A stretch of 64,000 nucleotides of DNA from an uncultured Flavobacteriales bacterium (GTDB taxonomy: Bacteria > Bacteroidota > Bacteroidia > Flavobacteriales_G > Salibacteraceae), in NCBI GenBank assembly GCA_905479105.1, contig CAJQLE010000004.1, positions 434,001-498,000 of the forward strand, given 5' to 3'. Positions 16,505 through 23,805 of the stretch are shown here, piece by piece. Every line of letters begins with the position of its first letter. Position 1 is the stretch's first letter. Made by a program: the position numbers and the translations under genes. The notes under the pieces were generated by a model. It did not search any database. It was not told where the DNA came from and saw nothing but the letters and a program-made list of their open reading frames with translations.

Positions 16505-17326
16505 TTAACACCCAGGATAGAACACTTTAAATAGATATTTAAAAGCGAGTTGCACGTAAGTCTTATTGGTGTCAACCTTTTGAATTGGCTCATTAATCTC
16601 AGGAACTTCAAATTCGTTTCTATAGAATGATATTGTCCACCCAATAAGTTTATCAAAGTCCGTTTCACTTAGAATGATGCGATGACGTCTCGGACATTTT
16701 TTTTGAAAAAAGTCAAAGTGCTTCATCACCCTTTCCGCAATATCATCCGAAATATCCTCAATAACTGGTTCAGCTATATCCTGAATCTTAGAAGTCTTGA
16801 TTAGCGAATCTAGATCATCTAGAATTGATAGCACAAGGCGATAGTACTGAAGGTAATTACTTATGTCATGATCTTGTTTGATTGCCAGTTCTGTGCCTGA
16901 CGTATTTAGCCCAATAGAGTATCTATAGTACGTATATACCTTTTCTCCTGGTGGCGCCCCCATGTATATCAACTCACCTTCCTCCTCGCACTTCAATAAC
17001 CTTTTCAGACTAGAAACGGTCAATCCAAAAACATCATTGACAAAGTCAGTATTGGCCGCATAAAGGAATCTCCTCTTGTAAGTTTTGTGAAGGTCTTTTA
17101 CTATATCATTGAAAAGGGGGATTTCAATGATCTTGAGAAACTGAATACTTTGAGTGTACTCTAAACGGTAATTGTCCATGAATGGATCTGTCTCCTTGAA
17201 CTCTAACCATCGGTGCAAGGCTTCAATCTCCTCAGTGGAGGTTTTAGTATATTCCTTAATCACTGAATTTGTGCCGATAATAAATTTATTAGCAAAGAGA
17301 TTATGGGATCCTAGTGTATCAATCAT
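16505..17326 (-). CDS. Hypothetical cytosolic protein (DUF6617-like?)
   Basis: A 273-residue soluble protein without signal or membrane segments, rich in charged helices. The C-terminal third contains PRRHRIILSETDFDKLIGWT and NEFEVPEINEPIQKVDTNK, a conserved-looking block that I associate, without certainty, with a Bacteroidota-specific family of unknown function found in accessory regions. A single pair of Cys occurs near the end (CPRR and PGC). It lies between the integrase relics and tRNA-Leu, which suggests cargo. Function unknown. Confidence 0.55.
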   Translation of the reverse strand: MIDTLGSHNLFANKFIIGTNSVIKEYTKTSTEEIEALHRWLEFKETDPFMDNYRLEYTQSIQFLKIIEIPLFNDIVKDLHKTYKRRFLYAANTDFVNDVFGLTVSSLKRLLKCEEEGELIYMGAPPGEKVYTYYRYSIGLNTSGTELAIKQDHDISNYLQYYRLVLSILDDLDSLIKTSKIQDIAEPVIEDISDDIAERVMKHFDFFQKKCPRRHRIILSETDFDKLIGWTISFYRNEFEVPEINEPIQKVDTNKTYVQLAFKYLFKVFYPGC

Positions 17327-17486
17327 GGACTAATTTGAATTTTGCTAAATCGTCTTACTTATCGAAAGTAGTTCTTAAGAGATAATCAGCTGCCCAAGAT
17401 CTGAATTTGCTGAGCCAACAGAGCAACTTCCAGTTGTATGTCGGCCCAATCCTAGTAAACCAACAATTGTAAAGCCAATGTTTTGA

Positions 17487-17512
17487 GCATACTTTGTATG
17501 CAAATAGTATGC
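17487..17512. repeat. Inverted and direct repeat of GTATGC beside tRNA-Leu
   Basis: GCATAC-TTT-GTATGC is a perfect inverted repeat, followed five bases later by a third GTATGC; each GTATGC is followed by AAAT. It lies about 65 bp past the 3' end of the tRNA, between it and the accessory genes. This resembles a recombinase core but is unproven. Confidence 0.5.
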
Positions 17513-17520
17513 AAATGCCT

Positions 17521-17565
17521 TTAATTAAAAAAGGGTCTCAAGAATTAATCATCCTGAAACCCTTT
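17521..17565 (-). terminator. Terminator of tRNA-Leu
   Basis: On the minus strand AAAGGGTTTCA pairs with TGAGACCCTTTTTT around a 14-base loop, directly downstream of the tRNA. Stem of 10-11 bp with a T tract. Confidence 0.75.
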
Positions 17566-17577
17566 GTTTACATGGTG

Positions 17578-17659
17578 TGCCCGGGACTGGACTCGAACCA
17601 GCACGTCTTGCGACACACGCCCCTCAAGCGTGCGCGTCTACCAATTTCGCCACCCGGGC
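17578..17659 (-). tRNA. tRNA-Leu (anticodon GAG)
   Basis: Minus-strand sequence starts GCCCGGGTGGCGAAATTGG and ends with the T-arm GGTTCGAGTCC and acceptor strand CCCGGGC plus discriminator A. The anticodon stem CACGC/GCGTG encloses TTGAGGG, giving GAG (reads CUC/CUU Leu codons). The long variable arm expected of tRNA-Leu is present (TGTCGCAAGACG). The 82-nt gene does not encode a 3' CCA directly after the discriminator. Confidence 0.95.
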
Positions 17660-17684
17660 AAGTATTGGTTTTTTAATAGGGGCG

Positions 17685-17692
17685 CAAATGTA
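17685..17692 (-). promoter_or_regulatory. -7 box of the tRNA-Leu promoter (TACATTTG)
   Basis: A perfect TAnnTTTG on the minus strand ends about 25 bp upstream of the mature tRNA 5' end, as expected for a short tRNA leader. Confidence 0.6.
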
Positions 17693-17726
17693 GGAATTAT
17701 CCATTTTCGCAGTTCGGAATTATAAA

Positions 17727-18515
17727 ATGAACTTGCTTAATACTTCTTTGGATTTTATTCGTCATCGGTTTTCCTCTAAAACGAGGCATGGTGTGCATTC
17801 TCCGTTTGTCTATTCCTTGATTGATCAATGTGTGTACAGTTCAAATCCAAAGCCAGCAAAAGAGCTTATTCGACTTTTTGATAAAATGAAGTCTAGCGAT
17901 CGGCTTTTAACGGGGATGGACTATGGACAGAAACAAGAAACTTCAGTTTCAGTATCTCACTATGCCAAAAGATCTTCAATGCCAGATTTTCAAGTAAGGC
18001 TCTTGCATCGATTGGTATCTTACTTCAAACCTGATTCAATACTCGAACTAGGAACTAATTTGGGTAAATCATTGGCAGCGATGGCATCGGCTAGTCCTGA
18101 ATCAAAAGCAATAGGAGTGGAGGGCAATTCAAGTATTGCTCAATTCGCGAATAAAAACATAAAGCAGCTCGGCTTGGTCAATGCTGGGGTAACGTGTGAC
18201 TCGTTTGACTCCTTTCTTGAAAAGAATCAAAACTCGTTTGACCTAATCTTCCTGGATGGCGATCATCACTATGAGCCAACCATGCGATATTTTAAAGCCA
18301 TTAAGGAGGTTTTAAACGATGGAGGTGTCATTGTACTTCATGATCTCTATTACTCTGAAGGAATGAAGCAGGCGTGGGCTGAAATAAAAAAAGACCGAAA
18401 CGTGACAATCACGATCGATCTTTTCTTTTTTGGTTTGGTGTGGATTGATAAAAGCCAGGCTAAAGAAAACTTTAGCATCCAGTTTCCATCATCACTTTTT
18501 AGCGTCTTCTTTTAG
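17727..18515 (+). CDS. Class I SAM-dependent O-methyltransferase-like protein
   Basis: A 262-residue enzyme whose N-terminus (RHGVHSPFVYSLIDQCVY) is a lid typical of a Bacteroidota methyltransferase group. The Rossmann core has motif I SILELGTNLGKSLAAMA (about residue 110), an acidic strand-2 end (AIGVEG) and LIFLDGDHHYEPTMRYF, the D-G-x-H-x-Y-x-x-x-x-D-like motif of catechol-type and CmcI-like methyltransferases. The substrate is unknown. It overlaps the convergent thioredoxin-family gene by 24 bp and stands alone just after the tRNA. Confidence 0.75.
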   Translation: MNLLNTSLDFIRHRFSSKTRHGVHSPFVYSLIDQCVYSSNPKPAKELIRLFDKMKSSDRLLTGMDYGQKQETSVSVSHYAKRSSMPDFQVRLLHRLVSYFKPDSILELGTNLGKSLAAMASASPESKAIGVEGNSSIAQFANKNIKQLGLVNAGVTCDSFDSFLEKNQNSFDLIFLDGDHHYEPTMRYFKAIKEVLNDGGVIVLHDLYYSEGMKQAWAEIKKDRNVTITIDLFFFGLVWIDKSQAKENFSIQFPSSLFSVFF

Positions 18516-19955
18516 TTGGTTGTCAATAAAATCACCCAATTGCTCTGGCATCAACTTGGCGGCAACAATCTTTTTATTCTCATCAAGTAAAAAAGCCTTT
18601 GGCGTGCTGAAGATGTCATACGTATCTCTGAAATTCATGCTTGTCAGCGAAGTTTTTCCTTGAGCGATAAGCTCATGTGCATTTTTATTTGATTCAGGAG
18701 TGTCTGATACGTTGATCCACTGTAAGTCGTTTTTCTTGATGTATTTGATCCACTCTTCGTTTTCAAACTCGGTGCCTACGGCATATACTTCAATACCCAT
18801 TTCTTTATACTTAGCATAGAACTCTTTCAGCTTTGGAGTTACTTTTTTACAGTGTCCACATCCTGAATCCCAGAAGTATAGAACGGTATATTTTGCTTTG
18901 ATATCGGCCATGTTTTTCCAATTGCCTGCAGTATCTTGAAGCATAAGATTTGGCGCTTGCTTTCCTATCATCAAAGGAGCCATAGCATCAACGCGCTCAC
19001 AAAACTTATCCAACTTCTCTTTGCTAAGCCACCATGCCTGATCTGGGCAATAATAGGTTTGTCCCATGTGTACCAAAACAGCATCCATTCCCATCACTTT
19101 AGAGTCTTCAAATTTGCTCGTAATCGTGTGTACGATAAACTTGTGAGGCTCTTTGTTTCCTTTAGCCATACCCACAAGCATATCTGCCGCAGCAATAACA
19201 CTATCTGCTATTTGTGGAGTGAGCTTAGTAATGTAATAGGTCAGTTTATTGTTGAAAATAGGCGTGCGTAGAAGTCGCTCATCCGAAAAATCCATTCCGT
19301 CTAAGTAGTGACGCTTAAATTCTAAATAGCGCTTTTTGTTTCTCTCATCCGTGTCTTCAATTTCTGAATAGTCTGGCACCTCTGGTTCAGCAGTAGCATT
19401 GAAGACTTTAGAAATAAGCAAGTCTGGATTTTCTGCAATGAAGGTCTTTTTATATCCAATTACTTCACCGTCTATTTCCTTGAGCGCAGCTGTTAAGTTC
19501 TCTTTTTCCGATTCTTTAGCGTTTTCAATTCGCTTTTTCAATGCCTGTGCATTGGTTGACTTTGTGTTGATGAATCGGAGGTATTCATAAAACTTCTTGT
19601 TTTCTTCCGATGTTTTCACCTTCATCGTATTGATGAAATTGCTCGGATTGGTTTCCATTTCTATGACGGGCTCATTCACCACAAATTCAAAATAGGCTTT
19701 CTTGTCCCATGTGATGATGGAGTAAATCCCTCCTTTGATTGAATCGCCTTTAAAATGGACAATGCCATTGTCAACCATTCCTGTATCGTAGTAATACTGC
19801 TTGCCTCCGTAATAATTTGCTAAGAAAACAGCGCTATCGGTGGTGTCTGAAAGACCCGATATTTTAAATTTGAAATCATAATTTCTGATGGGGTCTTGAG
19901 CAAAACCTACGCTTGAAACTATAGAGAGAAGGAGAGAGAAATAAATACTTTTCAT
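18492..19955 (-). CDS. TlpA/AhpC-type thioredoxin-fold periplasmic protein
   Basis: A 487-residue secreted protein: Sec signal (MKSIYFSLLLSIVSSVGFAQ), an N-terminal beta domain of the DUF4369 type (FKISGLSDTTDSAVFLANYYGG), a helical middle, and a C-terminal thioredoxin domain. WDSGCGHCKK puts the active-site Cys pair at about residues 366 and 369, with the cis-Pro loop at DIFSTPKAFLLDENK. Likely a thiol-disulphide oxidoreductase of the periplasm, keeping cysteines reduced or assisting cytochrome maturation. The ATG at 19955 begins the signal; an upstream codon at 19982 is less suitable. Confidence 0.85.
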   Translation of the reverse strand: MKSIYFSLLLSIVSSVGFAQDPIRNYDFKFKISGLSDTTDSAVFLANYYGGKQYYYDTGMVDNGIVHFKGDSIKGGIYSIITWDKKAYFEFVVNEPVIEMETNPSNFINTMKVKTSEENKKFYEYLRFINTKSTNAQALKKRIENAKESEKENLTAALKEIDGEVIGYKKTFIAENPDLLISKVFNATAEPEVPDYSEIEDTDERNKKRYLEFKRHYLDGMDFSDERLLRTPIFNNKLTYYITKLTPQIADSVIAAADMLVGMAKGNKEPHKFIVHTITSKFEDSKVMGMDAVLVHMGQTYYCPDQAWWLSKEKLDKFCERVDAMAPLMIGKQAPNLMLQDTAGNWKNMADIKAKYTVLYFWDSGCGHCKKVTPKLKEFYAKYKEMGIEVYAVGTEFENEEWIKYIKKNDLQWINVSDTPESNKNAHELIAQGKTSLTSMNFRDTYDIFSTPKAFLLDENKKIVAAKLMPEQLGDFIDNQLKEDAKK

Positions 19956-20098
19956 GCCTATTTGAATATTGTTCCAAAGCAATTCAAAATTACTTTGTGA
20001 TAAAAGTCCTTTTAACGTTCGATTAACATGATCATTTTTGCCATGCTTTGTAAACGTATATGATTCATTTAGCGTCTTAACTTAACAAATGTGATATT

Positions 20099-20923
20099 AT
20101 GAATAGACTCTTCATTCTCTTTCCAGTTGTCTTACTGATGTTTTCTTCATGTAATAAAGATGGCGGTTGCAACCAAAAGGCAGCATTTAACTATGATCCA
20201 GACGGCTCCAGCGCAGAAAACTGTGTTTGGCAACCAATAGATTTTGTCGTTTCGTTTAAGCCTGTTTATGGTGAAATAGAATTAGTAGTTGGAGAAACTA
20301 TCACAACAACGGACAACAGAAAACTAACCGTTGATTATTTTGGAATGTATTTCACAGAATTTGCATTGAATTTCAATGGTGAAAACATTTCGTTTAAAAA
20401 CATCAATGAAGACTGCGTCACGGTCACCTCTGATGCCTTACTTTTTAATGATGAAAACAGAACCTTTCGTTCTAGAATTCTCCCAAGTGCCGATGCTGCG
20501 CTGGATTCTATTACGTTTAATATAGGCGTTGATACGTGCAGAAACAATGGCTTGGATCCTACTACTCAAGCTTCAGGGCCGTTTGCTCCTCAGGTGCCCA
20601 CCATGTATTGGGGCTGGGCGAGTGGATACCGGTTTGTTTCGATTGACGGAATGGTAGATGCTTCTGCCAATGCTGATGGAAGCGACATTAAAAAATTTGA
20701 ATTCCATACCGGACTGAACAGTCTTTTGAGATCTGTCACGCTTAATTTAGGAGCAAAAGAAATCGAAACCGATGGTGTTTCGTTGGAGCTGAAAGTTGAT
20801 TTCGAGAAGTTGTTAGAAGGAGTGGACTTTACTACAGAGTTGTCTACGCATACGTTTGATAATATGCCTTTGGCTGAGAAAATAACTGAAAACGCAACAC
20901 TGTCTATTTCACTGGATGAATAA
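20099..20923 (+). CDS. MbnP-like lipoprotein (first copy)
   Basis: A 274-residue lipoprotein (FILFPVVLLMFSSC lipobox) opening with GCNQKAAFNYDPDGSSAENC, a GC-x(n)-A-x-N-Y-D-P-D-A-type Bacteroidota motif. The core matches MbnP-type proteins: DPTTQASGPFAPQVPTMYWG and WASGYRFVSIDGMVD, then FEFHTGL. In methanotrophs MbnP partners the di-haem enzyme MbnH, which oxidises a Trp of MbnP to kynurenine to make a copper site; the equivalent M-Y-W-G-W is kept here. Overlaps a second MbnP-like gene by 8 bp. No MbnH is present in the window. Confidence 0.8.
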   Translation: MNRLFILFPVVLLMFSSCNKDGGCNQKAAFNYDPDGSSAENCVWQPIDFVVSFKPVYGEIELVVGETITTTDNRKLTVDYFGMYFTEFALNFNGENISFKNINEDCVTVTSDALLFNDENRTFRSRILPSADAALDSITFNIGVDTCRNNGLDPTTQASGPFAPQVPTMYWGWASGYRFVSIDGMVDASANADGSDIKKFEFHTGLNSLLRSVTLNLGAKEIETDGVSLELKVDFEKLLEGVDFTTELSTHTFDNMPLAEKITENATLSISLDE

Positions 20924-21710
20924 AGCCCTGAATATAGTTTTGCTTATTGCTATGGCTACAGGCTTTTCGCTGACTGGATGTAATGATGGAGATGCCCTTC
21001 CCGAAATTAAGAAGGCGGAACCTTCTTTGTCACTTTCATTTCACTTAGCACATAATAATGATGCATTGGATTTAAACAAAGCGTTTATTGATGAGCAAGG
21101 CAACAACGTAAAGATTGTAGCTTTTAAGTTTTATATGGCAAATATTACCTTGAAGAGCAAGAGTAGTGAGGTGCTTTTTTCTGATATGGAGTTGTTTGAC
21201 CAGCGACCGTTTGATGCTTCAATATCCACGCCACAGTGGCGAGCGGAGTATGCTTACGATGTTGAAGAAGGTGTGTATGATAGTATAGTGTTTGGAGTAG
21301 GAGTGCCGCCTGCACTCAATCAGATTGACCCTACTGTATACAGCAATAATGATCCATTGAGCACTTATTCCAATATGTATTGGTCTTGGGCATCCATGTA
21401 TCGATTCATCATTTTAGAAGCTAAAGTTGATACCAATGGTGGTGATAACTTTGATCATGATGTCATATTTCATACTGGATTAGATGATCTGTATCGCTCA
21501 AATATTGCCAGAGTGTATACAGACGAATTTACCGTTGGTGAGAATCAAAAGCTTGATATGATCGTCAATTGGAACGATTTGTTTTACCGCTATGATTATA
21601 TCAACATCAAACAGGAAAGTGTTACACATTCTACGGATAACCAAACTGAATTTGAGCTTGCTGAGCGCTTTACCGATAATTTTGTGAAGTCAATTACGAT
21701 CAAAGAATAA
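20916..21710 (+). CDS. MbnP-like lipoprotein (second copy)
   Basis: A 264-residue lipoprotein (ATGFSLTGC lipobox, about Cys 22). It lacks the N-terminal GC-repeat of its neighbour but keeps LSLSFHLAHNNDALDLNKAF, VAFKFYMANITL and the core NMYWSWASMYRFIILEAKVD with VIFHTGLDD, the MbnP signature. It is translated from an ATG overlapping the first copy's stop, so both are made together, in the periplasm or outer membrane. The two differ enough to be ancient paralogues; copper or metal handling is inferred from the family. Confidence 0.8.
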   Translation: MNKALNIVLLIAMATGFSLTGCNDGDALPEIKKAEPSLSLSFHLAHNNDALDLNKAFIDEQGNNVKIVAFKFYMANITLKSKSSEVLFSDMELFDQRPFDASISTPQWRAEYAYDVEEGVYDSIVFGVGVPPALNQIDPTVYSNNDPLSTYSNMYWSWASMYRFIILEAKVDTNGGDNFDHDVIFHTGLDDLYRSNIARVYTDEFTVGENQKLDMIVNWNDLFYRYDYINIKQESVTHSTDNQTEFELAERFTDNFVKSITIKE

Positions 21711-21713
21711 TCT

Positions 21714-22064
21714 CTATTCGGGATTTTCGCTGATGTATTGGTCTACTTCTTGCGTGACTTGCGGAACCTTGGATTCAAAGTTTTGAAATTTTTCTTCAAT
21801 CAAGTGGATGTCTTTTTTGTCCTTACCCATATCCTCAATTTCTTGCAAGGTATGCGTCATTTCATCCATTCCTAAACTTCTAAAACTAGACTTCACTTTG
21901 TGCGCATCCTTTTTGATTTGTTCATGATCGATCAGAGTAATTGACTTGCGTAATGCATCAACATCAGGCCCCAGGTTTGACTTAAAAACCCCAAAAAGCA
22001 TCACGATGAAGGCGTTTTCGTCAGAAACATTTTCAATAATGAAGGATAAGTTGAGGTGGGCCAT
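21714..22064 (-). CDS. Histidine phosphotransfer (Hpt) domain protein
   Basis: A 116-residue helical protein with AHKVKSSFRSLGM, the Hpt motif H-x-x-K-S/G-S-x-x-x-L-G, placing the phospho-accepting His at H55. A second helical pair follows (LQEIEDMGKD). Stand-alone Hpt proteins relay phosphoryl groups between hybrid histidine kinases and response regulators in the cytoplasm. No kinase or regulator is adjacent; the gene lies 9 bp from the following outer-membrane protein gene on the same strand, possibly in an operon with tsaD. Confidence 0.8.
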   Translation of the reverse strand: MAHLNLSFIIENVSDENAFIVMLFGVFKSNLGPDVDALRKSITLIDHEQIKKDAHKVKSSFRSLGMDEMTHTLQEIEDMGKDKKDIHLIEEKFQNFESKVPQVTQEVDQYISENPE

Positions 22065-22073
22065 GACGAATAA

Positions 22074-22805
22074 TTAGATTAAACCGAAGGTGAAATTGAA
22101 ACCCAAATTTAATTTAATGGGTGAAGCCAGATAGGCGCCAAGTCCACCATCAAAGAGATCTTCAACATTCATGTTGGTTTGATTGGATCGATAGTCTGTT
22201 CTTGTGGCTGTAATTCTTTTATAGCCAATCCCTGCATACGCATCCAAACCAAAACTCTCTTTGTGAATGAGTTGAAGTCCACCCAAAATACTGATGGAAA
22301 GGTTCGTCCAATCTTCTTTTGGGAAATTAGAAACTTTAGCGCTGAAGGTGGCAGTTGAATAGGAAGACTGAAGTGCGATGTACATTCCTGAAGGACTCAG
22401 ATAGTTGTTCAGTGATTTATCCATTTTCGTTTTCAAGAAATAATACCTGAGTTCTCCTTGAAGTCTAATTCCAGGAAATTGATACTGTTTGAGAATGGCT
22501 CTTGCTGAGTCTGTGACAAGATTGGTTTGATAGAGAATGGTGTTTCCCAAGTATCCGGCTCCTAGTTGGTAGGTGAATCTTTTATTGGCCACAATTTCGA
22601 AGCGCAGTCCGTATTCGGATGTTCCCGGTATTGATCCAAAAAGCACCGATAGTGGATTTATCTTCATATAAATACGCTTGGTGTCAGGAATGTTGAGGTC
22701 GGTATTTCCACCAAACGATTGAGAAAACGCAAAAATGCTTTGAATAAGGAATAGGAAAGCAAATGCGGACCTAATAAGGCATCCGTGCCTTAGGAGCTGT
22801 GTCAA
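22074..22805 (-). CDS. Predicted outer-membrane beta-barrel protein
   Basis: A protein of about 243 residues with a signal peptide-like stretch (SAFAFLFLIQSIFAFSQ) followed by alternating amphipathic strands: KRFTYQLGAGYLGNTILYQ, GIRLQGELRYYFLKTK, GMYIALQSSYSTATFSAKV, LGAYLASPIKLNLGFNFTF. The last residue cluster ends in an aromatic/hydrophobic strand, typical of barrel proteins. The start is uncertain: no ATG fits between the tsaD stop and the signal, and the TTG at 22805 overlaps tsaD by 35 bp. A longer form from ATG 22853 would overlap by 83 bp. Function unknown. Confidence 0.6.
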   Translation of the reverse strand: MTQLLRHGCLIRSAFAFLFLIQSIFAFSQSFGGNTDLNIPDTKRIYMKINPLSVLFGSIPGTSEYGLRFEIVANKRFTYQLGAGYLGNTILYQTNLVTDSARAILKQYQFPGIRLQGELRYYFLKTKMDKSLNNYLSPSGMYIALQSSYSTATFSAKVSNFPKEDWTNLSISILGGLQLIHKESFGLDAYAGIGYKRITATRTDYRSNQTNMNVEDLFDGGLGAYLASPIKLNLGFNFTFGLI

Positions 22806-23784
22806 GCTTGCCAAATCTTTTCTCAATAAACATGTAGTGCCCATAAATCGCAATCATTGCTGCATTGTCTGTGCAAAACTCGAATTTAGGAATGAATACA
22901 TCACATCCTTTTTCTTTAAGTGCTAACATACGGCTCCTTAAAAGTGAATTAGCCGATACACCACCTGCAATTCCAACATTAGTTATTCCCGTTTGATGAA
23001 TTGCTTTCTCCAATTTTTTAAGCAATGTTTCAACAATTGTATACTGCACTGAGGCGCATATATCTTCAAGGTTTTCTTCAATGAAGTTGGGGTTCTTCTT
23101 TACGTTATCTCTGACGAAATAAAGCACAGAAGTCTTAAGACCACTAAAGCTGAAGTCTAAATCAGGGATATCTGAAATTGGGAAAGTGAAGGCATCTGGG
23201 TTACCATTTTGCGCATGCTTATCAATGAGCGGTCCGCCAGGATAGGGAAGACCTAAAATTTTCGCAGCCTTATCAAATGCCTCGCCTGCGGCATCGTCAA
23301 TAGTTGTTCCAATGACTGTTTGCTCCAAGGGTTTTTCTACTAACACTATTTGAGTATGGCCGCCACTTACCGTAAGACACAAGAAAGGCAGAGAAGGAAT
23401 TGGCTTTTGGGCCTCAATAATGAAATGCGCCAACACATGAGATTTCATATGATGCGCTTCAATGAGTGGCTTGTCTAAACTGATGGATAATCCTTTGGCA
23501 AAACTGCTGCCTACCATGAGCGCTCCAATTAACCCTGGACCAACCGTATATGCGATAGCCTCAATTTCTTCTAACGATATGCTCGCTTGGTTGAGCGCCA
23601 TTTTGACAACAGGAACTATATTACTCTGATGAGCTCTAGAGGCCAATTCAGGAACCACACCACCATATTTTTCATGAATATCTTGATTGGCAATAAAATT
23701 GCTCAAAACTTTTCCATCACGAATGATAGAAGCCGATGTTTCATCGCAAGAAGACTCTATACCAAGTATTGTTATGTGCTCCAC
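22771..23784 (-). CDS. tsaD: tRNA N6-threonylcarbamoyladenosine transferase TsaD
   Basis: A 337-residue member of the Kae1/TsaD family that transfers the threonylcarbamoyl group to A37 of ANN-decoding tRNAs with TsaB and TsaE. ILGIESSCDETSAS opens the protein (nucleotide fold), HHMKSHVLAH gives the metal-binding His, LTVSGGHTQIV the SGGHT motif, and AGGVSANSLLRSRM a further conserved ATPase element. Length is typical. It is divergent from the TamB-like gene with only 21 bp between start codons, and upstream of the outer-membrane protein and Hpt genes on the same strand. Confidence 0.96.
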   Translation of the reverse strand: MEHITILGIESSCDETSASIIRDGKVLSNFIANQDIHEKYGGVVPELASRAHQSNIVPVVKMALNQASISLEEIEAIAYTVGPGLIGALMVGSSFAKGLSISLDKPLIEAHHMKSHVLAHFIIEAQKPIPSLPFLCLTVSGGHTQIVLVEKPLEQTVIGTTIDDAAGEAFDKAAKILGLPYPGGPLIDKHAQNGNPDAFTFPISDIPDLDFSFSGLKTSVLYFVRDNVKKNPNFIEENLEDICASVQYTIVETLLKKLEKAIHQTGITNVGIAGGVSANSLLRSRMLALKEKGCDVFIPKFEFCTDNAAMIAIYGHYMFIEKRFGKLDTAPKARMPY

Positions 23785-23805
23785 GCTTTAGCGTAAATTT
23801 GAACT

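Noticed and set aside
16480-16668. Short minus-strand frame overlapping the 273-residue hypothetical gene
   Set aside because: Fully contained in another frame of a longer gene and without a start context or domain.
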